The notes beneath the pieces are model-generated. The model saw only the letters and a program-made list of their open reading frames with translations, made no database searches and was not told the origin of the DNA. Shown one piece after another: positions 51,414 to 58,834 of a stretch of 64,000 nt of DNA. Position 1 is the stretch's first letter. Every line of letters starts with the position of its first letter. Source of the DNA: Streptomyces sp. SDr-06 (GTDB lineage Bacteria; Actinomycetota; Actinomycetes; Streptomycetales; Streptomycetaceae); the NCBI RefSeq assembly GCF_003324565.1, contig NZ_QOLA01000008.1, positions 62,001 through 126,000 on the forward strand, given 5' to 3'. The translations under genes were made by a program, and so were the position numbers.

Positions 51414-51485
51414 GGGCGATTAGCTCAGTGGGAGAGCGCTTCGTTCACACCGAAGAGGTCACTGGTTCGAACCCAGTATCGCCCA
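51414..51485 (+). tRNA. tRNA-Val (CAC), second copy
   Basis: Identical to the copy at 50754, 660 bp downstream on the same strand. Confidence 0.95.
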
Positions 51486-51491
51486 CCGGGA

Positions 51492-51525
51492 AAGGCCGGT
51501 CCGTCATTGACGGACCGGCCTTCTT
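51492..51525 (+). terminator. Terminator of the second tRNA-Val (CAC)
   Basis: A perfect 14-bp stem, 51492-51505 with 51509-51522, ATT loop, then CTT. Confidence 0.9.
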
Positions 51526-51559
51526 GCTGTCGGTGCCGTGTCGAAGCCGTCGGCAACGC

Positions 51560-52285
51560 TCAGGCCGCCGCCGGGAGTTCGGGGCGCAGGGGCCACGCCG
51601 TGTCCACCAGCTCCGGGGTGCCCTGCCGGGCGAACCACGCCTGCAGGCCGCGCGCCTGGGCCGCGTGCCAGGTCGCCTGGAGCGTGTGCAACTCGGTGGG
51701 CGTGAGCCGCTCCAGACGCCCCGCGAACCTGCGCCCCACGGCCCGTACGACCTCCAGGGCGGCCAGCGCGTCGGCGGCCGCGTCGTGGGCGCCCTCCAGC
51801 GTCACGCCGTAGTGCTCGCACAGGTCGGTGAGGGTGCGGCGGCCCTTGCGGTAGCGGTCCAGGTGCTTGTCCAGGACCCGCGGGTCCAGCACCCGCAGCG
51901 GGTTCTGCCCGAGGTAGTGGGCCAGGCCCGCGGCGCGGTGGCGCTTCAACTCCCGGTCCAGCAGCGTCAGGTCGAACGGCGCGTTCATGATGACCAGCGG
52001 GCGGCCCGCCGCGCACTGCTCGGCCAGCGCCTTCGCGATCTCGTCCATCACCGGCGCCGGCCAGCGCCCGTTCAGCCGGAGGTGCTCATCGGTCAGACCG
52101 TGGACGGCGGTGGCGCCCTCCGGGACGGATATGCCCGGATTGACCAGCCAGCGCGTCGACCGCGGCCGGGCGCCCGGACCGTCCTGGACCACCACCGCGG
52201 CCGAAACTATCCGGTCCCCCTCGACGTCCACCCCGGTGGTCTCCGTGTCGAACGCCGCCAGGGGACCCTCGTACCAGCACGTCAT
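51560..52285 (-). CDS. DnaQ-like 3'-5' exonuclease
   Basis: A 241-residue DEDD-family exonuclease. Exo I is FDTETTGVD (about 12-20), Exo II includes NAPFDLTLLDREL, and Exo III is GAHDAAADALAALEV; the H of HDAAAD marks the DEDDh subgroup. It may proofread or process DNA or RNA; it is separate from the polymerase III epsilon chain. GAGGAG lies upstream of ATG 52285. Divergent from the DUF4365 gene. Confidence 0.9.
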   Translation of the reverse strand: MTCWYEGPLAAFDTETTGVDVEGDRIVSAAVVVQDGPGARPRSTRWLVNPGISVPEGATAVHGLTDEHLRLNGRWPAPVMDEIAKALAEQCAAGRPLVIMNAPFDLTLLDRELKRHRAAGLAHYLGQNPLRVLDPRVLDKHLDRYRKGRRTLTDLCEHYGVTLEGAHDAAADALAALEVVRAVGRRFAGRLERLTPTELHTLQATWHAAQARGLQAWFARQGTPELVDTAWPLRPELPAAA

Positions 52286-52475
52286 GTCTACTCAACTCCT
52301 CGCGCACTCCTGGCAGATGGCGTGCATCCCCTGCCCGATTCCGTGATACCCGGGCCGTTTGCGACATACGCCGTTTGCGGGGCGCCGAGTGCGGAGACAA
52401 CACTGGTGACGGGACTGGGGTTTGACGGGCCGTCACGAGGAAAGTCGGCACAGTTCCGGAAGGCATACGACAGCC

Positions 52476-53054
52476 ATGGCGCTCGCGCAGCCCGATCCGG
52501 CCGCGCCCGGGCACGGTCTGCTGCCCGAGCGGATCGCACCGCTGCGCGGCTCGCTCGCCACCACCGCCTGCATGGAGACCCTTCAGGTGGGCTACCTGCA
52601 CGCGGTGGCGGCGGCAGCGGGGTGTTCGCTGTCGCAGCCCTTTCCGGACAACGGGATCGACTGGCACGTGAGCCACAGCGCTCCCGGCCACACGGTCGAC
52701 GACGAAGTGACGATCAAGGTGCAGCTCAAGTGCACGTACCAGATTCCGCCGCATCCGCCGGGCGGGGCCTTCTCCTTCACGCTGGACAACGACCACCTGG
52801 TGAAGCTGGCCCGCACACCCGTGTCGGTGCACAAGATCCTGGTCGTGATGCTGGTGCCGAGGAGCCGGGACGAGTGGCTGCGCGCGGGCCACGACCGCCT
52901 GGCGCTGCGGCACTGCTGCTACTGGACCAATCTGGCCGGGCACCCGGTGACCGGCCGGCGCAGGACCACGGTGCGAATACCGACCTCGCGGATCTTCGAC
53001 GACCGCGCGCTCTGCGAGATCATGACGCGGGTCGGGGCGGGAGGGAGACCCTGA
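52476..53054 (+). CDS. DUF4365 protein (PD-(D/E)XK nuclease-like)
   Basis: A 192-residue protein with a DUF4365 domain (about 20-180). The block NGIDWHVSHSAPG, then DDEVTIKVQLKCTYQI, has the order of an Asp and a QxK element expected for the PD-(D/E)XK superfamily, to which DUF4365 is related. DUF4365 proteins are sometimes found near defence genes, but the neighbours here are housekeeping genes. ATG 52476 was chosen from the start of similarity. The stop overlaps the next gene (TGATG), so the two proteins likely work together. Confidence 0.78.
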   Translation: MALAQPDPAAPGHGLLPERIAPLRGSLATTACMETLQVGYLHAVAAAAGCSLSQPFPDNGIDWHVSHSAPGHTVDDEVTIKVQLKCTYQIPPHPPGGAFSFTLDNDHLVKLARTPVSVHKILVVMLVPRSRDEWLRAGHDRLALRHCCYWTNLAGHPVTGRRRTTVRIPTSRIFDDRALCEIMTRVGAGGRP

Positions 53055-54247
53055 TGCGCTGGTTGGACGATGACACCGGCGGGACGCTGCCGGTTCCCGG
53101 CCAGGCCGATCCGGCGGTGCTCGGGGCGCTGCTCCACCGGCACGGGTGGCGGCGGCGCGGGGGAGCGGCGGGGCGCTACACGCGCTGGACTCCGCCCGGG
53201 ACGATCGGCGCCGGCACGAGCCTGCTGGTCCCGGAGAGCCGCGCCTTTCCCGACAGCGAGGACCTGCTCGGTGAGGCGCTGACCGCGCTCGCCCACAGCG
53301 CCGCGCCCTCCGCGCGCGAGGTGCTCGTCTCGCTCGCGGTGCCCAGTGACGAGGTGCGGTGGCGGCGCGAGGTGCCCGAGGGGCCGGCCGGCGCCGCCTC
53401 CTGGAGCGAGCAGGAACACCTGCGCGGCGCCGCCCACCGGATGCTGCTCGCGGGCGCGCTGGCGGTGCGCGGGCCCGCCGGGTACCACGGGGCGCGCCAC
53501 CACCGGCAGGCCCTCGCCTCGCTGGAGGGGGTCCTGGTGGAGCCGGGCCCGGGTGGCGGGCTCACCGCGTTCGTGCCGGTGGAGTCCGGCCGGCCGGCCG
53601 TCGTCCACCTCTACGCGGCGCTCAACGCGGTCCGGGACGCGGTCGACTACCAGCGCACCACCGGCGGCATGGAGGCCTTCGACGCGGCCGTGCGGGCGGG
53701 GGTGAGCCGCGAGCTCACCGAGTCCGTGGTCGCGCTGGTGCGCGGCACCGAAGGGGTGCGGGTCGGCCTCGAATGGGCCCCGGCCGCCGGGGTGCCCGCC
53801 GGGTGCGCGGCCCGCCCCGAGCCCGTCGGCTTCTCGCCCGGCGACCTGCCGGCGCTGCGCGCGGCCGGCGCCCGCTACCTGGGCGACGAGCCGTCCCTGC
53901 CGGTGCGGATCACCGGCGCCGTGGTGCGGCTGCGCCGCTCGGGGCCGCGCGGCTGCGGCGTCGTACGGCTGCGGGTGCTGGCCGGGGCCGAGGTGCCGCA
54001 CGTGCGCATGGAGCTGGACGAGGAGGCGTACCGCATCGCGGGGCACGCGCATCTGGTCGGGCTGCCGATCCGGGTCGTGGGGCGGCTGGAGAGCAGGGGA
54101 GGGTTCCGCCGGCTGTCGCAGGCGCGGGAGGTGACGCCGGTGCAGGTGGACGACGCCGAGCGGGACCGCCTGATGAAGTCGCTCCAGGAGAACCTGGACT
54201 TCTTCGAGGAGGCCTGCGGAGCCGAACCGGACGGGACGGCTGGCTGA
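53054..54247 (+). CDS. Protein of unknown function, partner of the DUF4365 protein
   Basis: A 397-residue soluble protein that I cannot place in a family. It starts MRWLDDDTGGTLPVPGQADP. A middle part (about 120-190) looks like an alpha/beta unit, and the C-terminal third (about 275-375) reads as a beta-rich domain ending in a Glu-rich helix (LMKSLQENLDFFEEA). No metal or nucleotide motif is evident. It overlaps the DUF4365 stop by one base and precedes thrS by 100 bp. Confidence 0.7.
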   Translation: MRWLDDDTGGTLPVPGQADPAVLGALLHRHGWRRRGGAAGRYTRWTPPGTIGAGTSLLVPESRAFPDSEDLLGEALTALAHSAAPSAREVLVSLAVPSDEVRWRREVPEGPAGAASWSEQEHLRGAAHRMLLAGALAVRGPAGYHGARHHRQALASLEGVLVEPGPGGGLTAFVPVESGRPAVVHLYAALNAVRDAVDYQRTTGGMEAFDAAVRAGVSRELTESVVALVRGTEGVRVGLEWAPAAGVPAGCAARPEPVGFSPGDLPALRAAGARYLGDEPSLPVRITGAVVRLRRSGPRGCGVVRLRVLAGAEVPHVRMELDEEAYRIAGHAHLVGLPIRVVGRLESRGGFRRLSQAREVTPVQVDDAERDRLMKSLQENLDFFEEACGAEPDGTAG

Positions 54248-54347
54248 GCGGCCCGATATCCGTTTCGCGGCCCACCCCACCGGCTCGGTAGGATCGTCTC
54301 GCGTACGCGACACGCGCTGCGCGCCCCCCTACGGCAGGAGAAGTCCG

Positions 54348-56330
54348 GTGTCAGACGTCCGTGTGATCATCCAACGCGATTCCGAGCGGGAAGAGCGCGT
54401 GGTGACGACGGGCACTACGGCCGCCGAGCTCTTCGCCGGTGAGCGCACCATCGTCGCGGCCCGCGTGGCCGGCGAACTCAAGGACCTCGCGTACGAGGTG
54501 AAGGACGGCGAGGAGGTCGAGCCCGTCGAGATCTCCTCCGAGGACGGCCTCAACATCCTGCGCCACTCCACCGCGCACGTCATGGCCCAGGCCGTCCAGG
54601 AGCTCCACCCCGAGGCCAAGCTGGGCATCGGCCCGCCGGTCCGGGACGGCTTCTACTACGACTTCGACGTCGAGAAGCCGTTCACGCCCGAGGACCTCAA
54701 GGCCATCGAGAAGAAGATGCAGGAGATCCAGAAGCGCGGCCAGCGCTTCTCGCGCCGCGTCACCACCGATGAGGCCGCCCGCGTCGAGCTGGCCGACGAG
54801 CCGTACAAGCTGGAGCTCATCGGGCTGAAGGGCAATGCCGCGCAGGCCGCCGACGGAGCGGACGCGGAGGTCGGCTCCGGCGAGCTGACCATCTACGACA
54901 ACCTCGACGCCAAGACCGGCGAGCTGTGCTGGAAGGACCTGTGCCGCGGTCCGCACCTGCCGACCACCCGGAACATCCCGGCGTTCAAGCTGATGCGTTC
55001 GGGCGGCGCCTACTGGCGCGGCAGCGAGAAGAACCCGATGCTGCAGCGCATCTACGGCACCGCCTGGCCGACCAAGGACGAGCTCAAGGCGCACCTCGAC
55101 TTCCTCGCCGAGGCCGAGAAGCGCGACCACCGCAAGCTCGGCGCCGAGCTCGACCTGTTCTCCATCCCGGAGGAGCTGGGCTCCGGCCTCGCGGTCTTCC
55201 ACCCCAAGGGCGGCATCGTCCGGCGGGAGATGGAGGCGTACTCGCGCAAGAAGCACGAGGACGCGGACTACGAGTTCGTGAACACCCCGCACATCTCCAA
55301 GGAAGAGCTCTTCGTCACCTCGGGGCACCTGCCGCACTACGGCGAGGGCATGTTCCCGCCGGTGGAGTTCGACGGGCAGAACTACCGCCTCAAGGCGATG
55401 AACTGCCCCATGCACAACCTGATCTTCAAGGCGCGCGGCCGCTCCTACCGTGAACTGCCGCTGCGGCTCTTCGAATTCGGCACGGTGTACCGGTACGAGA
55501 AGTCCGGTGTGGTGCACGGCCTGACCCGTGCGCGCGGCTTCACCCAGGACGACTCGCACATCTACTGCACCAAGGAGCAGATGCCCCAGGAGCTCGACTC
55601 GCTCCTGACCTTCGTGCTCGACCTGCTGCGCGACTACGGCCTGGACGACTTCGAGCTGGAGCTGTCCACCCGCGACCCCGAGTCGGACAAGTTCATCGGC
55701 TCCGACGAGGCCTGGGAGGAGGCCACCGACGCGCTGCGGCAGGCGGCCGAGAAGCAGGGCCTTCCGCTGGTCCCGGACCCGGGTGGCGCGGCGTTCTACG
55801 GTCCGAAGATCTCGGTGCAGGCCAAGGACGCGATCGGGCGGTCCTGGCAGATGTCGACCATCCAGGTCGACTTCAACCAGCCCGAGCGGTTCGGCCTGGA
55901 GTACACCTCGACCGACGGCACCAAGCAGCAGCCGGTCATGATCCACCGTGCCCTGTTCGGTTCGATCGAGCGCTTCTTCGCGGTGCTCCTGGAGCACTAC
56001 GCGGGCGCCTTCCCGGCGTGGCTGGCGCCGGTCCAGGCGGTCGGCATCCCGATCGGCGACGCCCACGTCCCCTACCTCCAGGAGTTCGCCGCCGAGGCGC
56101 GGAAGAAGGGGCTGCGGGTCGAGGTGGACGCCTCCTCGGACCGGATGCAGAAGAAGATCCGCAACCAGCAGAAGCAGAAGGTCCCGTTCATGGTCATCGT
56201 CGGTGACGAGGACATGAACGCGGGCACCGTCTCCTTCCGCTACCGCGACGGCTCGCAGGAGAACGGCATCCCGCGCGACGAGGCCATCGCGAAGATCGAG
56301 AAGATCGTGGCCGAGCGGACCCAGATCTGA
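54348..56330 (+). CDS. thrS: Threonine-tRNA ligase
   Basis: Charges tRNA-Thr; 660 residues. An N-terminal TGS domain (about 1-62), then the editing domain with HSTAHVMAQAV (HxxxH) and CRGPHLPTT. The class II core follows: motif 1 area, zinc Cys in AMNCPMHNL, motif 2 RLFEFGTVYRYEKSGVVHGL, and motif 3 near PVMIHRALFGSIERFFAVLL. The anticodon-binding domain fills the C terminus. GTG 54348 is preceded by AGGAG. A TAGGAT at 54282-54287 is a possible -10 box. A hairpin follows the stop. Confidence 0.97.
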   Translation: MSDVRVIIQRDSEREERVVTTGTTAAELFAGERTIVAARVAGELKDLAYEVKDGEEVEPVEISSEDGLNILRHSTAHVMAQAVQELHPEAKLGIGPPVRDGFYYDFDVEKPFTPEDLKAIEKKMQEIQKRGQRFSRRVTTDEAARVELADEPYKLELIGLKGNAAQAADGADAEVGSGELTIYDNLDAKTGELCWKDLCRGPHLPTTRNIPAFKLMRSGGAYWRGSEKNPMLQRIYGTAWPTKDELKAHLDFLAEAEKRDHRKLGAELDLFSIPEELGSGLAVFHPKGGIVRREMEAYSRKKHEDADYEFVNTPHISKEELFVTSGHLPHYGEGMFPPVEFDGQNYRLKAMNCPMHNLIFKARGRSYRELPLRLFEFGTVYRYEKSGVVHGLTRARGFTQDDSHIYCTKEQMPQELDSLLTFVLDLLRDYGLDDFELELSTRDPESDKFIGSDEAWEEATDALRQAAEKQGLPLVPDPGGAAFYGPKISVQAKDAIGRSWQMSTIQVDFNQPERFGLEYTSTDGTKQQPVMIHRALFGSIERFFAVLLEHYAGAFPAWLAPVQAVGIPIGDAHVPYLQEFAAEARKKGLRVEVDASSDRMQKKIRNQQKQKVPFMVIVGDEDMNAGTVSFRYRDGSQENGIPRDEAIAKIEKIVAERTQI

Positions 56331-56348
56331 GTCCCTCCGTACGCGTCG

Positions 56349-56381
56349 GGCCCCCGGGAAGCCCCGCTTCCCGGGGGCCTT
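56349..56381 (+). terminator. Terminator of thrS
   Basis: A 13-bp stem (56349-56361 with 56367-56379), CCCCG loop, then TT. Confidence 0.85.
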
Positions 56382-56444
56382 CGCGCGTCCCGTCCCGGCC
56401 ACCCCGCCGACGCCGCGGACGGCCGAAGTCATATGCTGCACACC

Positions 56445-56993
56445 ATGACGACTGAGCCGGAGCAGCAGATCGGAGTGGGGACGCAGGACGCGTTCCAGCG
56501 CCTGTGGACGCCCCACCGGATGGCCTACATCCAGGGCGAGAACAAGCCGACGGGACCGGAGTCCGGCGACGGATGTCCGTTCTGCTCGATTCCGGCGAAG
56601 TCGGACGAGGACGGGCTGATCATCAAGCGCGGCGAGCACGTGTACGCGGTGCTCAACCTCTACCCGTACAACGGCGGCCACCTCATGGTCGTGCCCTACC
56701 GGCACGTCGCCGACTACACCGAGCTGGACGCGGCCGAGACGCTCGAACTCGCCGAGCTCACCAAGCGGGCGATGACCGCGCTGCGCGCCGCTTCCGGGGC
56801 GCACGGGTTCAACATCGGGATGAACCAGGGCACGGTGGCCGGTGCCGGGATCGCCGCCCATCTGCACCAGCACATCGTGCCCCGCTGGGGCGGCGACACC
56901 AACTTCATGCCGGTCGTCGGCCACACCAAGGTGCTGCCCCAACTCCTCGCGGACACCCGCAAGATGCTGGCCGACGCCTGGCCCGAGGACTAG
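56445..56993 (+). CDS. HIT domain protein (Ap4A phosphorylase/FHIT-like)
   Basis: A 182-residue nucleotide-binding hydrolase or transferase with the histidine triad AAHLHQHIVPRWGGD (HxHxHxx). CPFC near residue 45 probably binds zinc with downstream His. ATG 56445 was chosen because CATATG (56430-56435), a -10-like box, lies 9 bp upstream; ATG 56433 is the alternative. In mycobacteria this gene lies between thrS and pgsA, and here the thrS neighbour is kept, but two reverse genes separate it from pgsA. Confidence 0.9.
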   Translation: MTTEPEQQIGVGTQDAFQRLWTPHRMAYIQGENKPTGPESGDGCPFCSIPAKSDEDGLIIKRGEHVYAVLNLYPYNGGHLMVVPYRHVADYTELDAAETLELAELTKRAMTALRAASGAHGFNIGMNQGTVAGAGIAAHLHQHIVPRWGGDTNFMPVVGHTKVLPQLLADTRKMLADAWPED

Positions 56994-56996
56994 TCC

Positions 56997-58670
56997 TCAC
57001 GCGTCGTACAGGTCCGCCTTCCGCGGCGCCGCGTCCTGGACCATGCCGCTGAGGATCATCGAGCGGTTGGTGAAGCGGTCGGTGTTCACTCCGTGCTCGT
57101 CGAGCACCTTCATGGCCGCGGAGTGCACCACCCGCAGGACGGGCGTGGCGGCCCGCATCGCGTCGTCGGCCATGAAGCGGTGGCGCCAGGGCTTGTCGGC
57201 CCAGGCGTGCCGCAGCCCGAACGGCTCGGGCAGCGCTATCTTGCCGCCCAGGTAGTCGAGCAGCGGCGGGTACCAGGTCAGCGGAGCCCGCGCGGCCAGG
57301 CGCACCACCTCGGTGGCGTCGACCAGAGGGAGCGCGACCGTCTTCTTCTCCCAGAACCGGAAGGTCTTGTCGACCTCCTTGGTCTTGGGCGAGGGCTTGG
57401 TGGTGAACAGCGCGTGCACCGGACCGAGCGCGTGCCCGGTCACCTCGATCCGCAGCGTCTCGTGCAGCACGGTGACGGTGACCATCATGGTGATGACCAA
57501 CTGGCCGTCCCAGAGCGTGAACTGGACGCCGAGGTAGTGCCGGTTGCCGCTGGAGAACTGCTGCTCGTTGCAGATCCGCTGTATCTCGTGCTGGCGCACC
57601 TGGAAGTTGTCGATGTCCTGGCCGCTGGGACGTGACACCTCCTTGGCGCCCTCGCCGATGGGCGAGACCACCCAGTTCCTGATGGACGGGGTGGGGAAGC
57701 CGCCGGTGTGCAGCGGGCCGCGCTCCAGCAGGCGCAGCCGGTCCTGGATCGCCTTTATGACGTCCCAGCTGCGGAAGCCGTGGATCTCCTTGCCCGCTTC
57801 CTTGGGCTCCAGTTCCTCGGCGAGCTGCCAGCTGCCCCACCGGGTGCCCATGCCCAGTATTCCCTTGGGCCCGGCGTAGAAGACGATGTTGCTCTGGTCC
57901 TCGGCGGCCAGCTTGACCAGGGACTGGCGCAGTTGCTCTGCGGCGCCCGCCGCCGAGCTCTTGGGGACCGCCTCGGGGATCTTGGCGCCGAGGCCGCCGC
58001 CGCCGAGCAGGCTGTCCCAGCGGGAGCGCAGGTCGCGTGCGGTCTTCTCGCAGATGAGCTTCGCCCAGTACCAGCCGATGATCGGGGCCACGATCATCGC
58101 GCGCAGATAGAGGGCGAGTACGCCCTGGAACGGCAGCTTGATCAGGAAGATCACGGCCAGGATCCCGGCCGCCGCGAGCAGGATGGTGCCGATCGCCCCG
58201 GCCCGCCGGTCCTTGGCCCCGGCCAGGGTGCGGCGCAGCTGGAACAGGCCGAGCCAGATGAGCAGCCCGGGCAGGAACAGGAGCCCGAAGACCACCATGA
58301 CCAGGGTGAGCCGGGTGTCGCGCTCCTTGCGGATGCGGATCGCGGCGAGGCAGTGCTCGACCACGGTCTGCGGCTCGATGCCGAAGGACTGGATGATGCC
58401 CTTGCGGGTGGCACCGAGCATCCGGGACTGCACGGCGCGCGAGAACGCCTCGCCGAGGTTGGGTTCGAAGAGGGACAGCTTGCCCTTCTTCACCTCGGAC
58501 TCGTGCCATTCGCCGTTGGCCTTGAGTATGTCCTCGACCGGGCTGTCCCGGTACGCGGCCGAGGCCAGTGCCTGGGTCGCCGCCGTCTGGCCCGCGGAGC
58601 CCTGGAGCGGCACCTGCGGCCTGGGCAAGAAGTCGAAGAATGGCTCTTCCGTCGTCACTGCCGCCCCCAT
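56997..58670 (-). CDS. Large membrane protein of unknown function
   Basis: A 557-residue protein without a family name that I can give. A cytoplasmic N-terminal 115 residues precede four clustered hydrophobic helices (about 118-140, 158-178, 182-200), and a 350-residue soluble part follows with no recognised motif except strand-rich stretches such as YLGVQFTLWDGQLVITMMVT. It converges with the HIT gene: three bases separate the stops. Streptomycetes appear to keep it next to the EF-G-like gene, but I cannot test that here. Confidence 0.72.
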   Translation of the reverse strand: MGAAVTTEEPFFDFLPRPQVPLQGSAGQTAATQALASAAYRDSPVEDILKANGEWHESEVKKGKLSLFEPNLGEAFSRAVQSRMLGATRKGIIQSFGIEPQTVVEHCLAAIRIRKERDTRLTLVMVVFGLLFLPGLLIWLGLFQLRRTLAGAKDRRAGAIGTILLAAAGILAVIFLIKLPFQGVLALYLRAMIVAPIIGWYWAKLICEKTARDLRSRWDSLLGGGGLGAKIPEAVPKSSAAGAAEQLRQSLVKLAAEDQSNIVFYAGPKGILGMGTRWGSWQLAEELEPKEAGKEIHGFRSWDVIKAIQDRLRLLERGPLHTGGFPTPSIRNWVVSPIGEGAKEVSRPSGQDIDNFQVRQHEIQRICNEQQFSSGNRHYLGVQFTLWDGQLVITMMVTVTVLHETLRIEVTGHALGPVHALFTTKPSPKTKEVDKTFRFWEKKTVALPLVDATEVVRLAARAPLTWYPPLLDYLGGKIALPEPFGLRHAWADKPWRHRFMADDAMRAATPVLRVVHSAAMKVLDEHGVNTDRFTNRSMILSGMVQDAAPRKADLYDA

Positions 58671-58834
58671 CGCCGCATACCGTCGCTCCGCGGCCTGTTC
58701 CCGGCCACCGCACCCCGCACACCTGCTGAGCTGGGACCACAGGGTATCGGGGTCACAGCCTGCCCGTCAGGGGACATCGGAATGCCGCCCACCGCAAGGC
58801 AATTGTGGCGGACGGCTTTCTGATGACTTGTCAA

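Noticed and set aside
44062..51485. Integration sites for mobile elements at the tRNA genes
   Set aside because: No integrase, no second att-like 3' tRNA copy and no change in gene content was seen. The duplicates are complete tRNA genes.
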